Below are positions 34,701 to 43,394 of a stretch of DNA of 64,000 nucleotides, piece after piece. The first letter of the stretch is position 1. Every line of letters starts with the position of its first letter. The notes beneath the pieces were generated by a model. The model was not told where the DNA came from. It saw only the letters and a list, made by a program, of their open reading frames with translations, and ran no database searches. Position numbers and translations under genes: made by a program. Where the stretch lies: assembly GCF_011806405.1 (NCBI RefSeq), contig NZ_JAATOW010000014.1:39804-103803 (forward strand), read 5' to 3'. This stretch comes from Pseudooceanicola sp. HF7 (lineage in GTDB: Bacteria; Pseudomonadota; Alphaproteobacteria; Rhodobacterales; Rhodobacteraceae).

Positions 34701-35632
34701 AATGCCGAATGCAGATCGGAGGGGCAATTGTCTAGGATCATTACCGCGCGACGACCTTCGGCAGTCAGACGATCTAGCATGGCAGAGGCGGATGGATCGG
34801 GGTCTTGTCCGGTATCGACGTAGACTGCGATAGTCCTATCGAGAGGATCATCGCCTATAGTATCGTCAAAGAGTGCCTGGACAATCCGTGTTTTGCCAAC
34901 ACCTGAAAGCCCCGTGACGCGGATCGCTTTGTTTGATGTGCGTATCAGCCGACGCATAGGTTCTATTGCGTCTTCGATTGAAAACTCCTGACCTCGCTCA
35001 GTCGGCACATGGACAGTGACGCCTGGAGCAGAAATCAGAGTGTCAGGCGATCCTTTGGGCGGATTACTCCAAGCTCCATATGGCTGCCATCCCGAATAAC
35101 CCTGACCGAGCTTGTCTTTCAACCACAGTAACACCGACGGGTGCTGCCTAACCCACTGGACCAGCTTGGAACGGTCGAAGAAATCGAGGTGGATGTTACC
35201 CTTGTTCGGATCACTGGCTACCGCTGCCCGCATGGCGTTTAAGCGATCCTTCTTCATCGGAGGTGAACAATCGTCGGCGAGGCTCACGATGATGTAGCTG
35301 CCGCCGATCTGGGCTTGGTTTGCGATGGTTGGGTTCAGTTCTCCATCCTTCAGCATCTCCGCCAAAATTGCGGACTTTGGCATAGAGTCCTTCTTGGACT
35401 GGAGAACTGTGTTTGGGCGGGTCAGGAATCCCGTTTCTAAGTTGGTGGTGTCCACCTGCACATGAATGTCGATGCCTTCATCTTGGGCCTTTATCGAGCC
35501 TGACCAACTGACACTTGCGGGGCTATGGTCATGTGCGGCGACCTCCGCCTCGGCGAGACGTGCTATCAACTCCTCCAGCCGTTCGTCGGACAAACGAAGC
35601 AGGTCATCCTTTTCAATATCGAAGATCGCCAT
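31778..35632 (-). CDS. STAND NTPase with PD-(D/E)XK-like N-terminus (Avs-like defence protein)
   Basis: The 1,284-residue protein has an N-terminal nuclease-like domain with GIDIHVQV (Asp55) and VLQSKKD (Gln78-x-Lys80), the D...(E/Q)-x-K pattern of PD-(D/E)XK enzymes. A P-loop NTPase follows with Walker A GLSGVGKT (241-248) and Walker B AVMILDN (296-302). About 800 residues of helical repeats complete it. This effector-STAND-repeat order is that of Avs/NLR-like anti-phage sensors, in which the repeats recognise a phage protein and the nuclease kills. AGGTGG before the ATG at 35632 sets the start. The KAP NTPase gene lies 113 bp upstream in the same direction, probably one operon. The exact clade cannot be told. 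Confidence 0.78.
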   Translation of the reverse strand: MAIFDIEKDDLLRLSDERLEELIARLAEAEVAAHDHSPASVSWSGSIKAQDEGIDIHVQVDTTNLETGFLTRPNTVLQSKKDSMPKSAILAEMLKDGELNPTIANQAQIGGSYIIVSLADDCSPPMKKDRLNAMRAAVASDPNKGNIHLDFFDRSKLVQWVRQHPSVLLWLKDKLGQGYSGWQPYGAWSNPPKGSPDTLISAPGVTVHVPTERGQEFSIEDAIEPMRRLIRTSNKAIRVTGLSGVGKTRIVQALFDDTIGDDPLDRTIAVYVDTGQDPDPSASAMLDRLTAEGRRAVMILDNCPSDLHSALAAKVSAASGDVRLITVEYDIRDDKPQTTEVVHIEANGPEVAEKLLVRRFPEIGQGNARRVAEFADGNARVALAIAERVEEGESLAQLSDAELFDRLFQQRKGADGDLREQAEALSLVYSFSVSDPEVGQNELEVLGSISAHSTAQLFKSTKKLADRHVVQKRAHWRAILPHAVANRLAESALESIPVETLRSTFEAPGNSRLLMSFAHRLGLMHDNPIAREIVEAWLQPDGLLGRVSNLDENGSRILDYIGPVAPDALLDRIEAELTAADFQGIDPRHNPRRTTIINLLQSMAYEPKAFDRCVNLLIRVADFEDEVSSYDSIRDKIIRFFQAYLSGTHAALEQRVYLVEQCIQSASQTRRSLGLRMLSSALEGSHWTGSGLSDFGARPRDYGYRPDNDQLASWRKSFVDIAVQLGIGDDPGLAESARSILAQNFRGLWRQQAMQNDLVDAARALHAKEPWGEGWRAIRSTIYFDYKKKKPDADPRPIPNSLVALEADLEPHDLLPMIKTYVLEKGRNNWALDEQFDHDDPKKYSKAEERLQAKALRLGQDFAHSDYDLEDLGPALFLTDWMPHRTAFGRGLARGSDDLRQTWRSLVGQLEAQETENFDYSVLCGFLEEVDTVEPQLAQLLLDQCADHNLLRQVIVGLHPARKFDESDLDRCLALLGGRNINGWMFENILWRDTYTSLPKHRIIEVAERILAKPNGDDAVLEGLTMRLHGKDSQLDTLGPELRRLGLVAATQRMLRDHNDPGGSTNHRMECVVRAALRFQGNEKEKNAWLDAIFEVVDERYGHLHAFEGAVRNTAVEIPIDFLNRVFAGDDETREKRRFFIESGGMDRLPLAQVDVHTLVSWCERQETAEVWSVIGSSLELWKVDKETGAIVLTDTAMRFLEAAPNPRGVLNGYASRMEPRSGWSATQADTMQPRADAILALASHADAEIAEAAKVVAGKANERINRIRRRECQRDEAREQTFE

Positions 35633-35745
35633 CTCACCACCTGAATGCAACGGGCTGTAGGCGTAGCACATTTAGCCCACAACATCTAGCGATGCAGGCA
35701 TCGCGTGGCAAAATGGGAAACGGCCTCGAGTCGAGCCAAGGATCG

Positions 35746-37920
35746 TCAGTCTTCACCAGCGTCTCGTCGATCCCACGCAGCTAAAAACCGACTGATGGTA
35801 GACTTCTGCTGTTCATTGAGAGTGTCGCCTCGCTGTGCTTCGCTCAACCGCCGTCTGAACTGGTCTTGATCTAACAATCGGTCAATTCCGTTGACCTGTG
35901 CGCGGTCGTTCTCTCGTTGGACGAGATCGCTAGGTGCGCCACCGAAACCTCCCGTGCCTTGACTGTAAGACTTCCCTAGGAAAGCTGAAGCGAGTTGGTA
36001 GAGCTTCGCGTCGCCCTCCAAAGCCTGAGTTGTGAAGGCAATGACCTCGCCAGACCCATCAGGCTGTAGCCCGTCCCATTCAGAAAGCAGGCGGGCAGGG
36101 TTGGTTGACGACAGCATGGTCCCGTCGGCAGCGGCTGCCCGAAGCATCTCGAGTGTTTGCCCTCGAAGTTGCTGAGCTACGGCTTCAGTTGTCAGCGTTT
36201 CCACTTCCGAAGAAGGATCGCGGTCAGGATTGCTGGGGTAGTGGTCCTCCCAAGCCGAATTGCTGAAATCGACGTGCCATTGCAAGGTGGCTGCCGCAAC
36301 AGCCCTTGCCAATATCTCGGATCGTTCTTCAAGGGTAGTTCGGTCTCTGAGTATGGCTCGCAACAGCCAGTGCAGTCTGAACCTGTTGTCGCCGAATGAT
36401 CCGAAACCGCGCCCCTCATCTTGGTCCAAGAACAATTCGTCGGCCATGCCAAACAATGCGGTCAACAGTTTCTCGCCCTGTTCAATGGAGATATTGGGTC
36501 CGTGGGCTGTCAACTCATCAAGGATGTATGAGGCTTTGGTCCGCCCTTCAGCCTGAGTGATCTCTATCGCGTCCCGAACACGGTCCTGAATCTCTTCAAC
36601 CGTCCTCGATGCGTCGAGGAGATAGTCGAGTTCTGCTTTCGGTATGGTCTTCGGCGAGACTGAAAATCGGAAATAGGTGTCAAAGTGTTCGTTTGAGCAA
36701 ACTCGCCTTTGACGAGCCCATTCCCTTGTCCCTGAGTGAATGGTGTTTGCGAAGACATTCTGCAACTGAGGGAACAATCTCATAAGGGCTTCCCGAAGTT
36801 GCCCATGATCTTCTTCAGGTTCACTCCCCAGGAGCATCGATGCGTATTGGGCAGAACGGGCATCACGCTGGTCGTACCTATCGTTCTGACCTGCGTTCAG
36901 GATGGCCGATTTGTTCTGCCGTATGGCCTTATAGACCGCTGGTCGGAACACTCGCAGAGTTTCAAGGCTCACAAAATCCGGCAAAAAGACATCAGACTTG
37001 ATGGGAGTGATTGTAATCGAAAGCGTGTTCGCCAGTCGCAAGACATCCCGAGGCGTTTTCAGCTCCGGCACCACGATAGAATGAAACAAATTGCCAAATT
37101 CGACCGGATCAATGTCAGGTAGGTCAGCCGCCAAACCATCTAGCACCTCACCCATCATGACGTTAAGATGTGATTGATCGGGTTGAGGAAGCTCGAATCC
37201 CGCTTGAATGATCTTCTCAAGGTAATGTGCGCCTTCAGACGGAAACCGACGTGCAACGGCCTGCTCAGTGGTCTCTCGATCATAGGCTAAAAGATACATC
37301 ACGTTTGGAAGCCGTCCTACAGATTTGACCAACCGGAAGATGACCAGCGCCTCCTCCGGTGAAAGACGGTCCAGATCGTCAATGATTACAAGGAACTTCT
37401 TCCCTGCTTCACGAAGAGCGTCTGCAAGAGTCGCCTGTAGGTCCTCTGCAGTTTCACCCTGCTCGATGAAGCCGCCGAGTGCGTCCAGGGTCGCGGTCGT
37501 TGCCTTCTCTCCCAGTGATCCTGCAAACAAGCCTACAGCCATACCCGCAAGACTGCTTGCGCCTGCAAGGTTGGCCCCCAACTTGCGGAGGGCTCCAGCG
37601 GCCTTTGTCTGCTCCGAAAGGACGGGCGAAAGCCCAGCGTAGAGTTCCTTAAAGAATCCCACGGCCAACGCATCTTCGGTTCGATACATCCACGCCGGAA
37701 AGTTAATCACTTCGAAATCGGCCGCATCATTCGCAAGATGGTGCCGGACAAGATTGATAACGCTGCTCTTGCCAGAGCCCCAAGGACCGTAGATTGCCAC
37801 CACGCTGCCAAGCGGGTTCTCGACACTACGAATGCAATCGCTGATGGCCTTGGCGAATGGGTCACACCCAAATCTATCTTTGTCGGGGGTCGTGATTGGA
37901 ACATCGTCAAAGTTACTCAT
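35746..37920 (-). CDS. KAP-family P-loop NTPase
   Basis: The 724-residue protein has Walker A GPWGSGKS (45-52) and Walker B FLVIIDDLD (176-184), then RLSPEEALVIFRLVKSV, the KAP family signature. Between the two lies a glycine-alanine-rich hydrophobic stretch (GANLAGASSLAGMAVGLFAG) typical of the membrane insertion in this family. The C-terminal half is unassigned. KAP NTPases recur in anti-phage and plasmid loci. It is the first gene of a probable two-gene operon with the PD-(D/E)XK-STAND protein. Confidence 0.85.
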   Translation of the reverse strand: MSNFDDVPITTPDKDRFGCDPFAKAISDCIRSVENPLGSVVAIYGPWGSGKSSVINLVRHHLANDAADFEVINFPAWMYRTEDALAVGFFKELYAGLSPVLSEQTKAAGALRKLGANLAGASSLAGMAVGLFAGSLGEKATTATLDALGGFIEQGETAEDLQATLADALREAGKKFLVIIDDLDRLSPEEALVIFRLVKSVGRLPNVMYLLAYDRETTEQAVARRFPSEGAHYLEKIIQAGFELPQPDQSHLNVMMGEVLDGLAADLPDIDPVEFGNLFHSIVVPELKTPRDVLRLANTLSITITPIKSDVFLPDFVSLETLRVFRPAVYKAIRQNKSAILNAGQNDRYDQRDARSAQYASMLLGSEPEEDHGQLREALMRLFPQLQNVFANTIHSGTREWARQRRVCSNEHFDTYFRFSVSPKTIPKAELDYLLDASRTVEEIQDRVRDAIEITQAEGRTKASYILDELTAHGPNISIEQGEKLLTALFGMADELFLDQDEGRGFGSFGDNRFRLHWLLRAILRDRTTLEERSEILARAVAAATLQWHVDFSNSAWEDHYPSNPDRDPSSEVETLTTEAVAQQLRGQTLEMLRAAAADGTMLSSTNPARLLSEWDGLQPDGSGEVIAFTTQALEGDAKLYQLASAFLGKSYSQGTGGFGGAPSDLVQRENDRAQVNGIDRLLDQDQFRRRLSEAQRGDTLNEQQKSTISRFLAAWDRRDAGED

Positions 37921-38465
37921 CTACTACCTCGTGCAGATTTGGCCCAGGGAAGAACCCTTTGCAGCAAAACAAAGTCCATCCTCACTAAAGTCTGCATGTT
38001 GGCCGGACGAACTATTTTACCGTGGCAAGTTTCGGACACGGCAGGAGTCGAATGTCCGGTTCCATGACCACTAACATAAGCTCTTCGCGAGCGCGGCCAA
38101 AGTCCGCTTCCCGCCCACACCTGACTTCGCAAGTGCGGCGTAAACCGAGTCAGTCGGCTAACGGTAGCTTAGATCGGCGTCTCTGATCTTGGACACCCCG
38201 CCTCCGCCGAGCGCCCCCGGGACCGTCCGGTTCGGGGAAGCAGCACTTTATACCCGCGAACCCGCCAATGGCGGCTGAGGGGCGGTTCGTGTTGGTTGGG
38301 TGCCCAGGTGTCTTTCAGTGGCAAGGATCTTTCCCTGCGCTCAGCGGCTACTTTGCGGCTTCGGCGCGCATGGCCCCTATGCCGGAGAAAGTGTTGTCCG
38401 GGGCAACTGGTATCCCCGCCCAAGATCTGCCCGGCCAGGCCATCAGGTCCGCGCGCCCTAATTTA
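37921..38465. other. Intergenic stretch
   Basis: The first 100 bases are the leader of the KAP gene; the rest, 38,060-38,460, is GC-rich with CAAAGTCCGCTTCCCGCCC and similar degenerate words. No gene supported. Confidence 0.4.
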
Positions 38466-38663
38466 TCAAGCTGAGCGATCTCCCTCGGCTTCGTCCTTTG
38501 CCCGTGTGGCCAGCCACTCTGTCATGACCCTCCGAACAACTTCTGGCCTGGAAGGCAGATCCTCTTGCACCCGCCGATAATCGTCGATCGCCTTCAGCAT
38601 CTGACGATCCATTCTGATGGTGACCGGTTCGGTATCCAGTTTTGGACGTCCCATCTTAGCCAT
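38466..38663 (-). CDS. Small ribbon-helix-helix DNA-binding protein
   Basis: The 65-residue protein MAKMGRPKLDTEPVTIRMDR has the RHH strand (PVTIRMD), helix A (QMLKAIDDYRRV) and helix B (SRPEVVRRVMTEWL), as in CopG/antitoxin-type repressors. A palindromic region lies directly upstream of its start and in front of the divergent 38,786 gene, so it likely represses itself and that operon. No adjoining toxin is obvious. Confidence 0.75.
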   Translation of the reverse strand: MAKMGRPKLDTEPVTIRMDRQMLKAIDDYRRVQEDLPSRPEVVRRVMTEWLATRAKDEAEGDRSA

Positions 38664-38685
38664 TTCGAATCTCCTTCAAGAAACT

Positions 38686-38723
38686 ACTTGACTAAATGAC
38701 GTCATAAACCTAAATTGTCAAGT
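38686..38723. promoter_or_regulatory. Operator-like nested palindrome between RHH gene and right-end operon
   Basis: ACTTGAC (38686-38692) and its complement GTCAAGT (38717-38723) enclose the 8-base palindrome TGACGTCA (38697-38704). It is 23 bases upstream of the RHH start and 63 upstream of the divergent gene, a usual place for an RHH autoregulatory site. Confidence 0.55.
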
Positions 38724-38785
38724 GCGATGGGGGCTCTGACCTCCCCATCACACTCTAACCCCAACCGATCACATGGAGATCGATC

Positions 38786-39307
38786 ATGGCTGAGACCTGC
38801 CCTACCACGCGCCACGGCGCGGATGAACCCGCGCACTTTCGTCATTCGCCCGTTTCGGGCCACTTCTCACACCTGCTCGCGGCCTTGGCCGCTGCGATCG
38901 AGGCCGAGCGTGACATTGAGAACGGCCTCTGGTCCGATCCGGGTTTCGATCATTGGTTGAAGGAGGCGGAACTCGGGTGGGAGCGTGCCACCGGTCGCTG
39001 CTGCTCCGTCATCGACGCACCAGCTACCCGTCCGAGCGATGTCCCGCTCCAGCGTTTCGCGCGTCACTTGCACTGGACGCTCGGCTGCGAGACCGCTGCC
39101 GAACTCCGGACTGCTCGCCAGGTCGTTGCGGGTCACCTGGATCTTTTCTCCTGGAACGGAAGGGACCCCGAGGGGCTGCGCATCGTGCAGATGCTCGCGC
39201 GCGGGCGGCAGCAGTTCCACGAGGTCTGCATGCTCGACATGTTGAACCCGATTGATGCCGTGGCCTTCCCGGAGGCTTTCACCGGATACGAGCCCTTCGC
39301 CGCCTGA
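38786..39307 (+). CDS. Conserved-looking hypothetical protein of the right-end module
   Basis: The 173-residue soluble, mostly helical protein starts MAETCPTTRHG with GGAG eight bases upstream. It contains LAAAIEAERDIENGLWSDPGFDHWLKEAE and WTLGCETAAELRTARQVVAGH-like helices. No family recognised. It is followed 106 bp later by the zinc-ribbon/GIY-YIG-like gene and then the FtsH-like gene, all in the direction of xis and int. The RHH operator in front suggests they are switched together. Confidence 0.65.
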   Translation: MAETCPTTRHGADEPAHFRHSPVSGHFSHLLAALAAAIEAERDIENGLWSDPGFDHWLKEAELGWERATGRCCSVIDAPATRPSDVPLQRFARHLHWTLGCETAAELRTARQVVAGHLDLFSWNGRDPEGLRIVQMLARGRQQFHEVCMLDMLNPIDAVAFPEAFTGYEPFAA

Positions 39308-39413
39308 TCTCCACAAACATCGTCCCGGCACCCTGATGCCCTGTCCCGGAACGGGTCAGGGCTCAAACAAACGTGCCCTCGTTCTCAGCCGACATATTCT
39401 CGGAGGTCCAGTG

Positions 39414-40409
39414 ATGGCTCATCCCGCACACACGTCTCTCAAATCCGCACCCGTTCGCCCGCATATCTACGTCGGCGCGTCCAAGAATAAGCTCTACCTG
39501 CCGCGCGGCTCCCGTAAGCTCTCTGCGGAAGGCTGGTCCCGTACCTATGCAGGACCGATCAAAACGGAGTGGAACACAATTGCCCAGTCTAAGGGCTTCG
39601 ACCTGATCCGCAGGGTCCGGGACAAGTTCCACGTTGTCTTGCGGTGCCACACCTGTGGAGCCTTGACGGCGCAGAAGATCTTCACCTTGCGCACCGCCCA
39701 GCCAGCTTGTGCGAGTTGCAGGCATCGCGCCATCGTCGTGATCGCGCAGGAGGCTGGCTTGGAGTTCCTAGGCTATGACCCGGACTATCATAAAATCGGC
39801 ATCTACCGCGCGGTGTGCGGCCACACCGTGCGCCGACAGTTCGGACAGATCGAACGTATCGCAAACGGCCATTGCAAGCTGCGCTGCGAGACCTGTCACT
39901 CCGGGAAAGAAGCCGAGGAAGCAGCTGACCGTGGGTGGCAGCTGCTGGGAAGCGATCCCGAAGGCAACCCGAACTACCGGATCTATCAGCACGGCTATGG
40001 GCATAGGCAGCGGGTTGCCCGGGCAAACATGCAGAGCGGTCGCTTTCAATGCACCGCATGCGGGGAAGGTTGGGCTACTGCACCAAGTCATATCTATGCC
40101 ATTCGTCTGGAACTCCCTACCGGGCTTCGGGTGGTCAAGCTGGGCTTCTCCCGAGACCCGGAATCGCGACTGCATAATCAACTCTTGCTGCAATCCGGAA
40201 TCCAGGCAGAGCTTCTGCGGACCGTTCCGCAGCCGACAGGCCACGCCGCGCTTTGTCAGGAGAAGGCCCTCCACCGCGCGCTGAAGACGTCTCATCCGGA
40301 CGCGATCATTCCACATGAGCACTTTCGGGACTGGCTGGCGGTCAAGACCGAGGTCTACGGGATCGAGATCGCGCCGATCATCCTGAAGCACCTGGACGAC
40401 ATCCGATAG
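39414..40409 (+). CDS. Zinc-ribbon protein with C-terminal GIY-YIG-like domain
   Basis: The 331-residue protein starts MAHPAHTSLKS with GGAGG seven bases upstream. The middle carries repeated C-x2-C pairs (CHTCGALT, CASC, CETC, CTACGEGW) spaced as zinc ribbons, with repeated 'GY...YRIYQHG' units. The C-terminus SHIYAIRLELPTGLRVVKLGFSRDPESRLHNQL matches the T5orf172/Mug113 branch of GIY-YIG nucleases (IYAIRL, VVKLGFS, R). It may be a nuclease that recognises nucleic acid through its ribbons. It has no known role. Confidence 0.65.
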   Translation: MAHPAHTSLKSAPVRPHIYVGASKNKLYLPRGSRKLSAEGWSRTYAGPIKTEWNTIAQSKGFDLIRRVRDKFHVVLRCHTCGALTAQKIFTLRTAQPACASCRHRAIVVIAQEAGLEFLGYDPDYHKIGIYRAVCGHTVRRQFGQIERIANGHCKLRCETCHSGKEAEEAADRGWQLLGSDPEGNPNYRIYQHGYGHRQRVARANMQSGRFQCTACGEGWATAPSHIYAIRLELPTGLRVVKLGFSRDPESRLHNQLLLQSGIQAELLRTVPQPTGHAALCQEKALHRALKTSHPDAIIPHEHFRDWLAVKTEVYGIEIAPIILKHLDDIR

Positions 40410-40653
40410 AAATAGCGACCCAAGCGTGGGCCGGTTCCGGAACGGTCCCGTCCGGATCCGGAGCCGCCCCAGCGGCCCGGCCCGTTTGCCCGTAAGCGTA
40501 ACCCGCACGCCACAGGGTGCGGGGCGTCCTGACCTGCGCCGTAACGCCCACATACCGGACAGCGCCACCTCTTCTTCCCTGAACCTTTCCACGCCCCCTT
40601 CCGGATCGCGGTCCCAACCCGGGCGTCCTGATCCGTACAGTACGGAGCTGACA

Positions 40654-42897
40654 ATGACCAAACCTTCCCCCCAATCCCCCCTTCCAAAGAAAAATGGCGC
40701 GAAGCGCCCGCAGTGGTGGGCCTACGCCCAGGACTGCATCGCGCGCCTGCGCGCGACCGAAGCTGACATCGTCGATCTCGAACGGCGCGCAACAGATGGT
40801 GACGCCGCCGCAGTTGACACTTTGATGGCGTACGAAGGCGGCGACAGCCCGAAACCGCCTTCGCGCCGCGCAGCTTCCGGGATGGAGTCCGCCGCCGAGG
40901 CCATGGGGCGCGTCAGCAGCGCGCCTCATCTGTCCCCGGAGGAGTGGGACGCGATCGCGGCAGACGGCGGCGATCCCTTCGCCACCGCTCAGGACGGCAG
41001 CACCCGTCCCGCAATACCGCTTCCCCTCCGCGACGTGATCCTTCTGGCCCGCCTTGCCGCAACCTTCCGGACTGCGGAGACCTGGGAGGCAACACTCCAA
41101 CCCGGAGCTTTGACGGTCGTGGTGGGCCTCGAACCCACCCTTTCCTTGGGAAAGTTGCTGACTGCCGCCATGCTGCCGAATGGCTGGGCAATCCAGAGCC
41201 GAGCGCCAAGGTCCGCGCCGCATCCGGTGCTCCAGCTGCCTGACCGCCCAGTGATGGAAAAGGAGCTGGAGCGCCTGCTTCAGCATCCGGCGCCAATCCT
41301 GCTGCCGGTCGCGAAGCAGGAGCACCTGCCAGCTCTCGTCGGCGCCGGCGAGACAGGCGAGCGCATTCTCTTCTTGGAGAAGGTGAATGCCGATATCCTG
41401 CTCTTCGCCCTGAGCGTCAGCCACAGCGCGACCGGACGGATCGATGCCGACAGCGTGCGGGCACTGTTGCCCAACGATGAAAGCCTGGCCACTCTGGAGG
41501 TGGGACATCTGGCGATGGCGTGCCGCGCGCCGACAGCCCGAGAAGTGGCAGAACGGATCTCGTTTATGACCAAGACAGCGCCCACCGAAGAGGTCGCGCG
41601 AGAGCGCTCCGGCCCGGCCATCATCGACGGCACCACGCCCGCGCACCATGCTGTCCGGAACATCGTAGAGGATCTTGCGGCGTGGCAGGCCGGCGATCTG
41701 AACTGGAGCGAGATGTCGCGCTCCCTTCTGATCCATGGCGCCCCAGGGTCGGGCAAGACCTACCTGGCCCGGCAGCTGTCCGAGGCGGCTGGTGTCGCTC
41801 TGGTCGAGGGTAGTTTCGCCGACTGGCAAGCTGCCGGGCACCTCGGACATATGCTTGCCGCTATGACCAAATGCTTCGACGACGCGGTCGCGAACGCCCC
41901 CTGCGTCCTGTTCATCGATGAAGTCGACTCGGTCGGGTCGCGCTTCGGTGGCGACCAGCACGGGATTAGCTACCGGGTTCAGGTCGTGAACGGCTTCCTC
42001 CAGCAGATCGACCGGCTGGCACGTACCCCGGGCATGATCCTGATCGGGGCCTGCAACCAGATCAGCCGGCTCGATCCTGCGATCACGCGGCCTGGCCGGT
42101 TTGACCAGATCCTGCAAATGCCACTTCCGTAGCTCGCGGACATCAGGCTGATCCTGGGCAAGGTGCTGGCGGATAAGCTGCCCAAAAGCGAGATCAATAC
42201 CCTGGCGCGCGCCGCAGTCGGCAAGACCCCCGCCGAACTCGACGCCGCATTGCGTGCCGCCACCGCCGATGCGCGGCGGCAACGACTGCTCATGTCATCC
42301 GACCTGGTGCGCCGACACCTCGGGATCGATCAGCCCAACCCGGAACTGCTCCGCCGTATCGCCGTCCACGAAGCCGGTCACGCGCTTGCCGCCGAACTGC
42401 TGGTGCCGGGATCTGTCGTGAAGCTCAGCCTCTCTGACCGCGACGGTCGGACCGAACGCCGTTCGGCGTTCGCCCAGCTGACGGTCGAGGAGATCGAGAC
42501 CGAGCTGCTGATCCTGATGGCCGGCCGCGCGGCCGAGCGGCTGGTGCTGGGCACGATCTCCGGCGGCGCAGGGGGAGACACGGAAAGCGACCTCGCTCTT
42601 GCAACCACCCTGGTCCTGCAGCTGGACCGTGAGCTGGGCCTTGGCCGCAACGGCCATAGCTGGCTTGGGCCTGCTGACATGTACAGGTTGACCGGGGAGG
42701 AGAAACAGCGGATCAGTGCGAAACTGGGTCAGGCGGAACGCAAGGCATATGCGCTGCTCGGATCCAAGAAGGATACTCTCGAGAATATCTCGAACGACTT
42801 GGTGCATCGGCGCGAAATGAACGCCCGGGTCCTCGCGCAGTGGCTTGGCGATACGCCGTCAGACCTGTCGCCGCTTCAACCGATACACATGTCATGA
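40654..42897 (+). pseudogene. FtsH-like AAA+ metalloprotease gene interrupted by one in-frame amber codon
   Basis: The frame is open for 748 codons except TAG at 42,130-42,132 (codon 493). Before it lie a divergent N-terminal domain and an AAA+ module (Walker A GAPGSGKT 362-369, Walker B VLFIDEVDS, Asp422-Glu423, and RPGRFDQI as second-region homology). After it the same frame continues with LADIRLILGKVL and an M41 peptidase domain (HEAGH at 572-576, LMAGRAAERLVLG). GGAG before the ATG at 40654 supports the start. No frame shift is needed, so it is a single recent nonsense change, a read error, or readthrough. There is no N-terminal membrane helix, unlike FtsH, so it would be soluble. Confidence 0.75.
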
Positions 42898-43187
42898 CTG
42901 TCTCGGCTCGCCGCGCCTTGAGCACCCGCACGCTCAAGGCGCAGCTCGGGTTCGCGTATTCCCGGAATACTCTCTCCATGAAAAGTTTTGCCAAACGTTC
43001 GCTGCCCAACATGCGCGCCGCCGTACCGGTGGCAATTGCTCCAGAAGAGAAATTCTCCGCAAGTTCGGGCCGTTATCCACATGTTTCCAGGCGTGTACGG
43101 GGTCTACCCCATCCCCGCAGGCCCCAATCCCCACTAAACTGGCAAGACGACTTCACGCAGGACAACCGCCGGAAAGGGAGGGAACAC
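42898..43187. other. Leader region of xis-int
   Basis: An 11-bp perfect hairpin occupies 42,913-42,942 and an exact DnaA-type box, TTATCCACA, 43,073-43,081. No gene. The stretch probably holds the promoter of the xis-int pair. Confidence 0.45.
42913..42942. terminator. Hairpin after the FtsH-like gene
   Basis: GCGCCTTGAGC (42913-42923), 8-base loop, exact complement at 42932-42942, 15 bases after the stop codon. There is no T-run, so it may act as an mRNA-stabilising stem or weak terminator. Confidence 0.45.
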
Positions 43188-43394
43188 ATGTCCAGACGCA
43201 CACCCCTTCTGGCCGTCAAGGAAGCAACCGCGGCGCAGATGCTGGATATGCGCACGAACGAGTTCAGGAACCTCGTCCAGATCGGCGCGCTGCCGCAGCC
43301 TATCGACCTCGCCGGGCAGGTACTGCGCTGGCGTGTCTCCGACCTGGAAGCGATCCTGACCGGCGCCGTGCCCGACGAAGGGTTCGAAACATGA
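43188..43394 (+). CDS. Small HTH excisionase-like protein
   Basis: The 68-residue protein has a winged-helix/AlpA-like pattern (VKEATAAQMLDMRTNEFRNLVQIGALP, then LRWRVSDLEAIL). GGGAGGGA upstream of the ATG at 43188 is a strong ribosome site. Its stop overlaps the integrase ATG by four bases. It likely bends the attachment DNA for excision or regulates the integrase. Confidence 0.72.
   Translation: MSRRTPLLAVKEATAAQMLDMRTNEFRNLVQIGALPQPIDLAGQVLRWRVSDLEAILTGAVPDEGFET

Noticed and set aside
40654..42897. Pyrrolysine or programmed amber decoding at codon 493
   Set aside because: No pyl genes or recoding element seen; pyrrolysine use is not expected here. A simple mutation is the more likely cause, though not proven.
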